DNA of 64,000 nt from contig JAUPFV010000001.1 of assembly GCA_036936605.1 (NCBI GenBank), positions 319,016,250-319,080,249 of the forward strand. Reading direction: 5' to 3'. The notes beneath the pieces were generated by a model. It made no database searches, was not told the DNA's origin, and was given only the letters and a program-made list of their open reading frames with translations. Source of the DNA: Limnanthes douglasii subsp. nivea. Lineage: Eukaryota > Streptophyta > Magnoliopsida > Brassicales > Limnanthaceae. Numbering within the stretch: the first letter of the stretch is position 1; every line of letters starts with the position of its first letter. Below, in pieces: positions 34,082-45,722 of this stretch. A program made the translations under genes and the position numbers.

Positions 34082-34665
34082 AACTTTGTAATAATTTGTG
34101 TATATGTGTATAATCATCGTATAACTATTTTAAATATTGATACTCCTTTAATTGTTTTTTTTGTTTTAGTAAGATCACATAGAGTCTTAGCCTTTTTATT
34201 AAAAACTTTAAAATTAATTTTATTGTCAAAATAGTAACTACTATATAGATTTTTAGATTTAGATTAGATAAAATCATTTGGGTTCGATAAGATCTCGAGT
34301 CTAGTACAAATCAAAACTAACGTGATATTTATAAACTTGCAACTTTTCACATCAATTACATATAGTAAAACAAGCTAGATAAGAAAGAAAGAACCAGTTA
34401 TATTGAAGACGACTTAATTCGACAAGTAAATAATAACAAGATAAATAACTTCAATGATGAATAAATGAAGAGACAAAGTATGGTTTTTGGACAAACAATA
34501 TATTAAAAAAGTTGGTAACCAATAAGAAAGTTTGAGTTAACAGTTATTCTAAGAAAAAAAGGTAAAAGTATGAGTTAAATCATAAAGATTTACTTAAAAT
34601 TTGTGAATGATGGAAAAATAAGTAATAATGTTATAAAGTAAGAAAATTCTAAAATTGAATATAAC
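34082..34665. other. AT-rich non-coding DNA, old Tat element
   Basis: No open frame, RNA gene or recognisable repeat is seen in this stretch to the right of element 2. Confidence 0.3.
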
Positions 34666-34975
34666 TATAAGCCAAACCTATTATTAATGAGGATAATAAG
34701 GCCATACAAGGGACCGTAAATGCCCAAACTATATGTCATTTAGTGAATCTGACTAAAGTCACCTGCTATTCTTTTAAGATCAAGAGACCACACATTAGGT
34801 CGTAAATTCTCAAACTATATGCCAAGTAGTCAACATGATTATAAGCCAAACTGATGATGTTTCAAAACTAAGAGGCCACAAAAGGGGCCGTAAATATATA
34901 TCAACTAGCAAGCATAACTATAGACCAATCTGATGGTCTTTTAGATCAAGAGTCATGCAAGTAAAGCCATAAATA
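34666..34975. repeat. Degenerate tandem repeat of about 75-90 bp
   Basis: Four diverged units begin aggccatacaagggaccgta (34690), agaccacacattaggtcgta (34785), aggccacaaaaggggccgta (34871) and agtcatgcaagtaaagccat (34950). Each is followed by a caaactatatgcc-like or atatatatcaact-like stretch. This fits the repeat-bearing 3' region of the old Tat element. Confidence 0.6.
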
Positions 34976-35025
34976 TTGGATGATAGAAACCTAATCAAAT
35001 ATAGATAAAATATCAAGTTATAGCC

Positions 35026-35222
35026 CCCAAGGGGGTAGCCCAGTTGGTTGAGTAAAGCATGCTTGTGACCAAAGGTCATGAGTTCGAGTCCCTCTACATA
35101 CGCTTTCTTGGCTGAGCCTGCCACCTTGTGTGGTTTATCTACTGGCGTTAGTTTGCATGTTATTGTGTCAGACTGAGGGTTTACCTTGTGCACACTCGTT
35201 GAGTACTCTTTGTAAGAAAAAT
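35026..35222 (+). mobile_element. tRNA-derived SINE
   Basis: A box-like TAGCCCAGTTGGTTGAG (35036-35052) and B box GGTCATGAGTTCGAGTCCC (35074-35092) lie about 38 bases apart, as in a tRNA promoter. They are followed by a tRNA-unrelated body (ggtttaccttgtgcacact near 35180) and an ending TTTGTAAG plus A-rich tail. The 5' half cannot fold as a full tRNA and no CCA-proximal acceptor stem is present. RNA polymerase III transcription and LINE-driven insertion are typical of such elements. Target duplication was not resolved. Confidence 0.82.
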
Positions 35223-35499
35223 AAATGGAAATAAGATAAGTATACTATTATATTGAGTATACATTTTTGTATGGGTAAAATTGTTGTCAAAAAATAAAAA
35301 AAAACTAATTTTTAAAATGAAAAGTTTAATATATTGGCAAGATAAAGTTTACCAAAACAAAGTGTAAAGATAAACAATGAGTTATTAATGGGACACTACT
35401 AGAGAAAAATCAATAGTTCACAAAAGATAGATAAAACATATGTCTTATAAGAGAGAAAAAAATAATTTGTTAAGGAACAAAGAATAGTTAATTTATTTA

Positions 35500-37330
35500 C
35501 TATTGCTACTGATTTCCTCGAGTTTCTCATTAACTTCATTGATAATGTCAACTTTGGTGGTAATATTTTTTTATTGTATGCGCATAATTATCACCATCGA
35601 TATGAGTATCTTATGTGCGAGCTAATTCTTGTTCATCTTTAAGATAAAAAAAAGTTATTGTTGTCCTTATTTTTATCTTCCGGAGATTTATCATCTGATG
35701 GAAAGACCAGATATGTATCTACTGGAAACAACTTATCTGAGGTCCTAAGTTTGTACCATGGTTTACTCACCAAATACCAAAGATAAGCTTCTTACGTAAT
35801 GTGTTGAAAAATCTTTTAGAAATTTTTAATTCGTGCTTCAGTGATAGGTTTATTGGGTGCATCAAGTCCTTTGTGTTTTTCTGTAGAAAAGTTATCAATC
35901 CTTTTTTGCAGATTTGTGATCTCTACATCTTTGCTCTTAATAATAGTTTGGTAAGAAGATAAGCAGTAATCAATGAAAGACTTATCTTTTGTAGTTTTTT
36001 CATAATCATCCAATAAAGACGATTAAATATTCTTGAGTTCACTAAGCTCCCATTTGATTGAGCTAAATTGTTCATAAAAGGAAACTTGAAAGATAATTTA
36101 TGAGTGCAGGAGCCCAAAATCAGAAGGAGACATAGTATTATTGCCAACAACTATTGCATAAATATAATAGCTCTGGAAAATAAAATAGGTTTAATTAAGA
36201 CATCAAAATATATAAATTTAAAAATTATGAACAAAAATGGAAAGATACCTCTATAGTAATATCGATTTTCTTTTAAACATATATAAAACTGTTTTAGGAA
36301 AAATATATGCCTTATTGGGATACAAAGACAAATGACGATTAAGTAAAACTTTGGGTCTAAGAAGGTGGATGATCCAACTAAGTCCTTTGTGAAATATTAC
36401 TTGATAGTACATGGTTCTTGTTTAGTAATCTCAACAGTTTTTCTTTTATCAACTAATTTGATAGTTTTTTTGGGGGAGGGTGATTAAGCCTTGGCTTTGA
36501 GTAACATCAACAATAATATTAGTAAGACTATAGGAGGAACAATAACATTATATTTTTCAATTGGATTTTTGGTTGTAAAGGTAGTTTGTTTTCTTTTAAG
36601 AGTTGATTTTTTTTGTTTTCTTGGACGAACCTTCGTTCTTATCTTCACTGTGGTGATTTTAAACAACATCTTTATGAAAAAACGATACATCGAGGCCATA
36701 TACAATATGAGTGTCAACAATACCAATGAGTAATGTTTCCATGTACTAAGGTAGAATCAGCATCGGTCTCAATAACAATGATAGTCTCGTCTGTAGACAT
36801 TTTTAGCTCGTTAGCGGTCCAAAAGCATGATTTATTTTTATTGTGAATAAAAGGTAATATTCATCTCTTTATATGTCAACGACAACATGTGAAAATAGTT
36901 TTGAAATTTTTTGTCATGCTCTAGTTCACAAAAAACTGGGTCATAACAACATTAGATACAAAAATAAAAAGAGAAAATTATTGTTATAAATAAAGACAAG
37001 TATTAGAAATTAATTGATGTGCAAGATAATATAAAAAGTAGTAATCTTATCTTACATGTTTTCATCACGCGTCTTCCAATTTGAAAAAAATCCTTTATGA
37101 GTGAGATATTCACAATGGTCATTAATATAAAAGAATCTCGTCTTCAAAAATGATCAGAGTCAAGAAGTCTAACAATACGTTGTTGCCTATGTAATGCTTG
37201 ATAATCAAAATGGGTTTTGGAAACTTTAGAAATTTATCATCAACTAAGGATATCTGAAACTGTGATAGAAACTTTGATGATTCCAACATAAATAATTAAA
37301 CTATATAGTATTCTACATCAATTAGAAGTC
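35500..37330 (-). pseudogene. Decayed antisense ORF of the old plus-strand Tat element (probable)
   Basis: Minus-strand fragments include KGFFSNWKTRDEN (near 37090-37055), which resembles the SRWKSTDN end of the element 2 block. A 120-base GT-AG interval (37055-36936) follows, then ELEHDKKFQNYFHM, MSTDETIIVIETDADS (36800), a Lys/Arg-rich run KVRPRKQKKSTLKRKQ (36640) and a coiled-coil-like SKDVEITNLQKRIDN (35920). The order (domain, interval, basic region, coiled coil) follows the other aORFs. Similarity is short and the reading is broken, so this is a tentative assignment. Confidence 0.4.
36936..37055 (-). other. Candidate intron in the old aORF (120 bases)
   Basis: The minus strand has AACAT|GTAAGATAAG at the donor and TTATGACCCAG|TTTTTTG at the acceptor with a T-rich interior. 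It lies at the place comparable to the element 2 interval. The frame on both sides is decayed, so phase cannot be tested. Confidence 0.4.
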
Positions 37331-38412
37331 AGGTGTGACAAAAAATATAGACGAACTGAGACAATTCAGTTATTAATAAAGAAAGAGGAAACCTAAATCC
37401 CCAACTAAGTAAGATTAAAAAACCAAACTTCATATATGATGTGATGAGGAACTTCTCATTATTTGAATAATTGAATGATTGTATTATTAGGAATTTCCCA
37501 CTTGAATCTTATGTTGACTATGTCAGATTCATCAACATATACAAAAGACTCAGTTTGTTTTTAAAAAAAAACTATAAGAAAATGATGATATTTTATTACA
37601 TTGTCTAGACGAGTATTTGCAGTCATATAATATTGTTATGATCGAATGATGAAAAAATGATTAGTTTTAAAGTTTGAAGAGGAAAGGTATACAATGCATC
37701 TTTCCAATTTTAAATCAGTTTGTCAATAACAAAGTATTTTTTCTTCATAAGGACTGATTTAGGAATGGTGAAATGTTTCCTAGAAGGAGTATTTTGTGAA
37801 GAAGAAAACAAGATTGATTACTATTAGATGAGTTGCTCAACATGTAATACAATTCTATATACGAACCATTTTGTTGGCCATTTGGGAAGTCTAATTGATG
37901 AACATACATGTTATATCAAGAACAAAAAAAATCTAAATATTATCAAGTTTTACCTCATGTCATAATAATACTAATTAGTAAATTGAGTATATAAAGATAA
38001 AGAAAAATACCTTTTAATGAGTTTGAAGGGTTCGAAAAAATGAGGTATTATGATGTTTGTTAGTTTCTCAATAGACAAGATAATGAATAAGGTATTATAA
38101 TAAATGAGTTTGAAATCATCTCGTTAAATTTATTTTATTAGTTTCCAATGTTGTTAGAGAGAGAAAGTTCTAGAAATATATCATCTTAGTAAGTTGGAAA
38201 ATTGAAAAAAATTATTGAAAAAAAAATCGACCTGACATAAAGAATAGAAAGTAATGAGAGCTTTTGGATTAAATAACAGATCAGTGATTTATTATTTACA
38301 TCAATTTAAGATCAATCTATAATTCTAATCGTTATTAAATCACATTAAATTTATCAATTATTATAACATATAAGTTCTAAAATCATTTCTACCATAATTT
38401 AGGGTAACTTTA
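37331..38412. other. AT-rich DNA, no gene recognised
   Basis: Only short reading frames occur. By position it would be the 5' part of the old aORF plus its leader, too diverged to read. Confidence 0.3.
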
Positions 38413-40124
38413 TGTTGGGAAAATCTATTCATCCTAAGACATAACAATTATCTTCTTCGATAAAAACAATAAATAAAAGAAAGGTAAATAAAACCAAGCA
38501 CACAAGATAATATTTAACTTGTTTCGAATTGTGGAAATAATCTTATGTCCATGAGCAATGAATACTTTGTTTTTATTTAATAAGAAAGTTACAAAAAAAC
38601 TCTTCAAACACAAATAACTCAATCACTCTCTGTTACGAAACTCTCGCAGTTTATAAATATAACGTGATTCACCGCATTTTATTCTCTACAAGACCAACCT
38701 CTATTCTTATAGAAAGATATATAATTGAATAAGCATGTTATCTTCAGTCGTTTGTATCGTTGTTGCGCTACGCTTTCATGTTTTGCACATTTGTTTTCTT
38801 TTTATAGATTTCTCATGCAAAACCTAACTACACTTGGGATCGGATTGTGCAGATAAAACTAGGGATGTCAATGGGTCACGATGGATGTGCATATTGCTAA
38901 ACCCGTAACATATCTCGTCTTTTTTAACCCGTGGGTTCGGGTGAAATATTGTTTTTACATGCCCAAGCCCGTAGAGTTCGGATACTCATTCACGCGTACT
39001 CATAGGTCATTTATTTATTTATAAAATATTTGTTTGTGATTCACTATCTAATAATTTTTTTATAATATATACTAATAATAATATAGCGAATATAAACTAT
39101 TAAATTGTATAACAAATCTAAAAATTGAATAAAAAATCTAAAAAACAAATTTATTATATACAATTCATATTTATTTAATTTTAATATATTTTTAAATATA
39201 AAAATGTATTTAATAAAATTATAACATTTTTAAAGATTTATTCAATTTATATTTGTTAACTATAAGCTGATTTAAAATATAATAAAATATAAATAACTAT
39301 AAAATTATTATAAAAAAAAATACATAAATCATAAAGAATAAAATACAAAGTGAATTATATTATAATATATTTATTTTTAAAATTCATAAAATAATAATAT
39401 ATCATGTATTAATTTTTTACTACTAGAAAAATTAACGAATGTCGTGCGGATCGGGTTTGAGTTTTTCTGTGGAAAATATTTTAGGCTAATTTGTCATCCC
39501 AAACCCTGTGGGTAATATATTTTAAAACCAACGACCCATCCCAAACAAAATAAAATGTATGGATACCTTGTCAGATTGGGTTGCGTACCCGCAGACTCAA
39601 AAAAAAAGACACCTTTAGATAATACTCTAATACTTCATATGCTCTAGATTAAGTCATTTTATTCAACAAATAATAGATCCCTAATCCAATAGAGGGTCCA
39701 GATTAAATATTTTAAATTAATATCTATAATAAAACCGTATCACAAGCAGATTCTTTGACTTAAATATTTTAATCAATGAATGAGATTAGAATTATACTTA
39801 AAATCCCTAATGAAGAAGTCGAGTTCCAACAAAACAAATACATCAACATTGAAGCTTCCGCCCGAGGTAACTTCAACAGACTACCAGCTATGACACATTC
39901 TTTGGTCCAGCCCATTCTCGTTCGGCTCAATAACCACCAGTTTCGACAGCTTGTCTCGACCCTTAGATTCTAGAAGATGTCTTTGCATCTAATTCATGAC
40001 CCAAGCTCCACCTAGAGAGATCTCAACAATTCATGCCTATACATGTCTTCGATTAATCCAATTCGACCCATGTAGCCCTACGTCAGTACCTCTATTGACA
40101 GTTATTTCTAACCTATAGATAACA
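38413..40124 (-). repeat. 3' LTR of the copia element, interrupted by a MITE
   Basis: Blocks cctaagacataacaattatc, aataaaaccaagcacacaag and atcttcagtcgtttgtat match 45735-46110. After the MITE (38870-39617) the match resumes through tgaagcttccgcccgaggta and aagctccacctaga to about 40124. It is about 960 bp without the insert. Confidence 0.85.
38870..39617. mobile_element. hAT-like MITE 1 in the copia LTR
   Basis: It begins TAGGGATGTCAATGGGTC and its other end, read in reverse complement, is TAAAGGTGTC, a short imperfect terminal inverted repeat. It is flanked by gataaaac (38862-38869) and gataatac (39618-39625), an 8-bp duplication with one mismatch as expected for hAT transposons. The interior is very AT-rich, with GC-rich cccgtgggttcgggt-like subterminal blocks. 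No coding capacity is present. The paired LTR at 45.7-46.7 kb lacks it. Confidence 0.75.
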
Positions 40125-40179
40125 GTTTTCCAACCATGCTTATAATAGCTCCAGCATATGTTTCACACAATATTCTACT

Positions 40180-40188
40180 CTTTTGAGA
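40180..40188. repeat. Pack-MULE target-site duplication, left copy
   Basis: cttttgaga here is identical to 41801-41809. Nine bases is the usual size for Mutator-like elements. Confidence 0.9.
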
Positions 40189-40634
40189 GGCTAAAAATCA
40201 CTGTTAGTCCCCCATGTTTACCTTTTCTATCAACTAGTCCCTCTCATTCCCTTTTGACTTCAACACATCCCCTTCGTTTCAGAAATTTGCAAATTTAGCC
40301 CCCCCGCACATGTGAAACCTGAGAAACTGACACGTGTCTTTACTTTTGTTGCAAGTTTGGTCCTCTAGAATTTGGGCCAGTAATGCCCCTGCCTATGCCA
40401 CCGCATACGCCAAGTAAGCAGCCATGTCATATTTACTATTTACTATGAAATTTAACCATTGAACATTTACCATTTACTTTCACCTTTTACCCATAACTAC
40501 CCTATTTGGACGGAGTCGAACCTAAATAAACCTAACCCAACCCATTCTAATATAATCCATACCCCAAACCCGTTTAATTACCCAAACCTCTAATTAACCC
40601 CCAGACCCCCAATTAAATTAATTAGAAACAAATT
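40189..40634. repeat. Left terminal inverted repeat of the Pack-MULE
   Basis: It matches the reverse complement of 41358-41800 over its length. The match fades at attagaaacaaa, where the captured interior begins. Confidence 0.88.
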
Positions 40635-40995
40635 CGAATACAATCTTTTTCTAATATTGAAAATATCAATACAATCGAGTCTTTATTACAAAGAATTTCA
40701 TGAAATTTATTATCAAATTGTTAAACGAAACCCACACACCGCCATGTATTTTTATCTCCATCCAGTTTTTGGCTGTATTCTCTATCAACTTTCTTTCTTT
40801 CGGCTTCTCTTTAACTTTTAGTTCTTTTTTATCTATAGAATAAAAAATCTCAACTTTATCTTCTACTTCTATCGAATGCCCATCTTTTTATAAGACCTAT
40901 GAACTTTTTAATGGTAAGTGATTCAAGAAAATAAGCCGCATGTATTGCCTTTCTAATTTATGAATCAACAAACATTGTGTGATGAGAAGTAGATC

Positions 40996-41244
40996 ATGGG
41001 AGGTGTCACCTCATCAATCGCCGCTAAACTCGCTTTATTTCCACTGTATCCGCCGTCGTACCAAGTTCTAACCGACGAGTCTCGTGACGGCCGGTTATAC
41101 ATATCGGATATTCTGTTGTGGGATAACGTAGACGTTTTAACGCTAAGGACTCGCCACAGCAACGAAGTCGTGGCCGTTTATATCAAACACCCTAAGGCTA
41201 ATGCTACGCTGCTTTACTCTTATGGAAACACTGCTGATTTGTAA
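40996..41244 (+). pseudogene. Captured first exon of an ABHD17-type alpha/beta hydrolase gene
   Basis: ATG 40996 opens an 82-codon frame beginning [20 protein letters not shown] and ending [13 protein letters not shown]. From memory this is the N-terminus of plant ABHD17-like alpha/beta hydrolases, whose typical block is HGNAADLG; here His is replaced by Tyr. The family frame breaks off at a GT (41241) that fits the donor of intron 1, so genomic DNA was captured, not cDNA. The frame stops two bases later (TAA 41242). The catalytic Ser, Asp and His lie in later exons and are absent, so it encodes no hydrolase. Pyrimidine-rich DNA at 40740-40995 may be its captured leader. Expression is unknown. 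Confidence 0.88.
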
Positions 41245-41357
41245 TTAGTCCATTTACAAAATTCGAATACAAATCTGCTTCTAATATAGATAGAGAGAAG
41301 AGAGAAAGACAAGAAATGGAGAAGAAATGAGGCTCCGTGGATGAAATTAGGTTTTTT

Positions 41358-41800
41358 TGTTTCTAATTGATTTAATTAAGGGTTTGAGTGATTAATTAGG
41401 GGTTTGGGTAATTAAACAGGTTTCGAGTTTGGGTTATATTAAAATGGGCTGGATTGGGTTAGGTTTATTTAGGTTCGACTCGGTCCAACTAGGGTAGTTG
41501 TGGGTAAAAGGTGAAAGTAAATGGTAAATGATTAAATTTTATTGTAAATAGTAAATATGGCGTGACTGCTTACTTGGCGTATCAGGTAGCATAGGCAGGG
41601 GCATTATTGACCCAAATTCTGGGGGACCAAACTTGCAACAAAAGTAAGGGACACGTGTCAGTTTTTCAAGCTTCACATGTGGAGAGGGACTAAATTTACA
41701 CATTTCTGGAACGAAGGGGATAGGTGGAAGTCAAAAGTGAATGAGAGGGACTAGGTTGATACAAAGGGTAATCATGGGGGACTAACAATGATCTTTATCC
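41358..41800. repeat. Right terminal inverted repeat of the Pack-MULE
   Basis: It is the inverted partner of 40189-40634, read for example in atgggggactaacaatgatc at the outer end and gggtttgggtaattaa near the inner end. It is followed by the second cttttgaga (41801-41809). Confidence 0.88.
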
Positions 41801-41829
41801 CTTTTGAGACAAGCTCACATGTATTTAAA

Positions 41830-42385
41830 AATTGCACAATATTCATGCAATTTGCGAGCTTTGAAATTGGAAATACCTTAGTCAGAGCATCTAAAGGATT
41901 CTATTTGCTAGCAATCGTAGCCACTTTCTCTTTCTTTACCATATCTCAGATCAAGTACAACTTGATATATACATGTTTAGTCGTTCATGGACCTTTATAT
42001 GCTGTATTAAATGAAAAGCACTAGTATTATCACATCTTGCTCCATACTAATGATTTCACTCAGAAATTCCTTCAGCCAAATAAATTTCTTCATGGCTTCC
42101 ATGGTAACCATATATTCGGCTTCGATAGATGACAACACAACAAACTTATGTATACAAGACTTCTAGCTAACAACTCAAAGCACATTACACAAATAATCTA
42201 AAATAGACTTCCTTGTGTCAAGTCAGCCTACATAATCAGAGTCCACACTCTTAGCACTATATTAGCTGTATTCTTCTGACTTTAGCACAACCCTGCAACA
42301 AACAAACCCTTTAAGTATCTCATGAGAAATTTGAGTGAACGTCAATGTGGATTTCCTAGATTAGACATGAATTTTCTCAAAGCAC
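41830..42385 (-). pseudogene. Copia RNase H
   Basis: Minus-strand reading near 42075-42140 gives EAEYMVTMEAMKKFIWLKEF, the standard block of copia RNase H. Around it, stops and shifts break the frame. A worn link to the RT follows through 42385. Confidence 0.7.
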
Positions 42386-43230
42386 TTACCACATAGGCAA
42401 GATCAGGTCTTGTACAAATCTTAGCATAAAAAATACTACTAATAATATTGGTATAAGGTATCTCTCATATGTACTTCTTATCTGCAGCTTCGGTTGGTGC
42501 TTGAGTGACATTAAGTTTAAATTGGGCACCAATGAGAGTTCCAAACTCTTTAGATTCAAAGGTTTATGACTTCTTTTGGACCTTATGTATATATAATTTT
42601 GATAAAATAATGAAAAATACCCCTTAAGTATTTTCTTCCTGATATCAATACAAAGTATCCTTCTAGCCTGCCCTATATCCTTCATTTCAAACTCTCCTTT
42701 CAGTTGAGTCTTCGTTGTTTCAATAGGTTTCTTATATCTTCTAGCTATTAGTATGTCATTCACTACAGCAACAACACTTATCTCTTCATTCGTGTTTCAC
42801 ATTCCAATAGACACAATTATCATAATAGTTACAGGTATATTGGATGGATCTCATAAAAGAATCAAATTTTCTATTTCACTGCCTCGACGATTGTTTCAAC
42901 CCATAGAATGGTCTCTTCAACGAACATATACCATCTTCATTTCCTTCTTCAAACCTTTTTTCCTAACACATATAAAATGTGTCTTCCAATACATCATACA
43001 GGAAGACAATAATAACATCCATTTGATCTAGCTCAAGATCAAAATCTAGAAATATTTGACAATAGAATCCTTATGGAGGTTATTTCATAACCGGTAAAAG
43101 TATCTCACTAAATCAACATCATACTTTTGTGTAAAGACCTTATCCTCCATTCTAGCCTTGTATCTGGCTAACTCAACACCAGGAATACCCGAATTTCTTT
43201 TGAATATCCATATACTCCCAATAAGGTTTT
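42386..43230 (-). pseudogene. Copia reverse transcriptase
   Basis: 42386-42763 reads MNDILIARRYKKPIETTKTQ and FEMKDIGQARRILCIDIRKK, the part around the catalytic site, where the expected YVDD has become VMND. The N-terminal RT is traced in another frame at about 43090-43220 (SIWIFKRNSGIPGVELARYK, VFTQKYDVD). It is inactive. Confidence 0.8.
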
Positions 43231-44222
43231 AATCCTTTGGATGCTTCACAAGAATCCATGTGTTCATCTTCTTGAGAGATATTAGCTCTTCCCTCATAAC
43301 AGTATGCAACTTCTTAAATTTCAATAAATAAATCATAACCAATTACATCGGCAAAGCCATACATATGCAGTTATTTTCTTAGTTTCTATGCTCTATCATT
43401 CACCAATTGATAACCGTTAAGATCATATTTCTCTCCAATCTGATCATCTGAAGGTCTTATAACACCAGACCCTTTACCATCTTCGGACTCATACAACGGT
43501 TGAAATTCCTATGTATGAGGTTAAACGGAACCATGTCCTAAATCATCTTTGGCAGAATCATCTCCAGTTTCACACTCTAGATCAGACCCATCATTAACTT
43601 CACATCTCTTCTCGATGGTACTAGGTTGACTCTCCACCGCCTTTTTTTAATAACATATCATCTTCATTGAAAACCATATCCTTTCTTATCAAAATATTAT
43701 GTCATCTATGTCCGAGGCACCATAACCTATACATTTTCACTCTTTATAAATAAAGAACAAACATTTTAATGTTATTCTCTAAGCTTATCTTGCTTCACAT
43801 GTATGTAAGGAACACATCCAAACACTCTCAATTTTTTTGGGTTAGGTTTCTCTTAAGTCTGGTCCTCTTGAGGATAATAAATTTAAGTAACGTGGATGGG
43901 CTCTTGTTGATGATATACGTAGTCGTTGTCACGGCTTCTCCCTAGAACCTTTAGCCCATTCCATATGCATTAGGCATACACCTAACTCTTTCGAGCAAGG
44001 TTTGGTTCATTCTCTCAGCAAGACTGTTCTATTGAGAAGTTCCACTCATTGTTCGGTTTCTAGAAATATTAAGATATTCATAATAGCTAGTGAACTCCAT
44101 GTTCACATATTACAAGCCATTATAAGTCTGAAGCTTTTTTAGTGCTTTCTTGATTTAATTAGCTACCTATTTATTCCAACTCACAAAGAAAGCAAAAGCT
44201 TCATCATTGGTCTTGAAGTACC
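43231..44222 (-). pseudogene. Copia integrase and linker to RT
   Basis: Near 43960-44110 the minus strand reads EFTSYYEYLNISRNRTMSGT then SLAERMNQTLLERVRCMPNA, the catalytic-Glu end of copia integrase. The preceding catalytic-Asp part and the following linker (LISLKKMNTWILVKHPKD at 43210-43300) are broken by stops. Confidence 0.72.
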
Positions 44223-44489
44223 TTATACCACCAATAATAAGTTCTTGTGCTCGACCTCAAATATTTGAATGAACATAATCAAGCACTCCATTGGTTGTCT
44301 GTTACCGAGCATAAGCTTCACCCGCTTGCTCTTACCCGATATACACCTTTCACAAAAACTAAGCTTATGAACTATGGTACCATCTAACAAATTTTGTTTG
44401 TTTGGTTCACCAAATTCATTCTCACTTAAATGTCCTAAGAGAAAATTCCATAACCTGGTACAATCTTTCACCATACTAGACATCCCCAT
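44223..44489 (-). pseudogene. Copia GAG-pre-integrase domain
   Basis: The frame reads LWNFLLGHLSENEF and CERCISGKSKRVKL, matching the LWHxRLGHxS...CxxCxxGKxxR signature that carries the integrase zinc ligands. The first His is replaced by Asn (LWN for LWH). Confidence 0.82.
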
Positions 44490-45722
44490 ACCACTATAGA
44501 GCGCTCAAGAAATAACACACCATTAGTCCTATAGACTTTCACACCAACAATGGAGCCTTACAAGACCCTATTTTCCATATTCACCCTTATAGGTAAACCT
44601 TATTCATCTAATATCTCAATATAAAAAAGGTTAAGTTTAACGCCGGGTACATACCTTATGTTGTTTACCACTCTCTCAAGTCTTGTACACAACTTGAATG
44701 TAACAGTTTAATCCATTTGACATCACATAATTCATCATTGTCAAGGATGACCCTTCCACCATGAAGCATTCTAAGGTTATTAAACCAATTTTTATTGAAA
44801 TTCATATGGAATGACACGCCCAAATCCAGCAACAATTTATTTTTATACCTGCAAGAATAAAAATTCATTAACCCATCAGTATACTCATATTCATCAGAAA
44901 CCATTACAACATCCCAGCTTTAATCTTCTGATACTTGTTGTCTTTTCCTTTCTCTAAGATGTTCCTACTAATATGTTATATCTTGACGCATACCCAACAC
45001 ATTACTTTATAATCATTTGCAAACCCCTTGGACTAAGACCGAGAGTGTCCTCTCTTCTTACTTGAATCTCTCTTTCGTGGCTTGCCCCTAACACTCAATA
45101 TGTATTCTTCAGATTCATCCTTCATAACAATCTTATTTTGCAGATTTTTGAAGTTCAAGTCACTCTTCACTTTTGAAATCGTAAAAGAGTATTTGTTTTA
45201 TATAGAATGATGTCCACAAAGTGTTCGTACTCTCTTGATATCAAACTTAAGACGATGATTTTTGTATCCACTTCCTCCACCTTTACACCAGTTGTATTCA
45301 AGTTTAGCATGATTCCATTATAATCGTCTAGGTGCCTTCATACCTATTTGTTACTATTTATTGTCAGCGCGTAAAGTTATTTTATTGAGATACAATTTGA
45401 TTACTAAGGATTTCTTTATATAAATCACTTATAACTGATTCCATATTGCCAACATCGTAGGCTCTTCAGATAACTCATACACAATATTTTATCTCCCAAG
45501 CTTAGTATGAGGATATTATGAGCTTTAGACAATACCACATCATTAACATGTGTAAATTTCTCATCGTTAGCAGCAACCAATACTTTCTGTACTATGCAAG
45601 CTTTAACCTTCATAAACTAAATTTTTATGGCCTTTTAGTTTCCCAATAAGATCTATATCTCAAACCTTTAAATTTTTTATTGATCAACTAATTCTTTTGT
45701 TGATCCACGCTAACTGCACCAC
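44490..45722 (-). pseudogene. Copia gag and protease
   Basis: The protease is at 44665-44904 (LLLDLGVSFHMNFNKNWF, where the family has LDSGCSxHM; the catalytic Asp is kept but Ser-Gly is Leu-Gly). Upstream toward 45050, Lys/Arg-rich coding (SKKRGHSRS-like in reverse) fits the gag tail. 45425-45613 (VLVAANDEKFTHVNDVVLSK) may be the gag start, the part I am least sure of. Confidence 0.6.

Larger units (their letters stand above)
40189..41800. mobile_element. Pack-MULE (Mutator-like element carrying a host gene fragment)
   Basis: Terminal inverted repeats of about 445 bp span 40189-40634 and 41358-41800. The ends read GGCTAAAAATCA and, reverse-complemented, GGATAAAGATCA, and further in they share ttagtcccccatg and ctagtccctctcat. 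A perfect 9-bp duplication flanks the element. The 720-bp interior has no transposase and instead carries a plant first exon (40996-41244) with leader sequence. Long TIRs, a 9-bp duplication and captured genic DNA define a Pack-MULE. It inserted into the copia element. Confidence 0.93.

Noticed and set aside
35030..35095. A functional tRNA gene
   Set aside because: Only the A and B boxes are kept; acceptor and anticodon stems do not pair and a SINE body follows.
34918..35193. Minus-strand frame of 91 codons
   Set aside because: It overlaps the SINE and is an accident of its antisense strand.
41830..42024. Plus-strand frame after the Pack-MULE as part of the captured gene
   Set aside because: It lies outside the 9-bp duplication, in the copia RNase H region.
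42753..43031. Plus-strand frame of 92 codons in the copia element
   Set aside because: It is antisense to worn RT and linker sequence and has no family resemblance.
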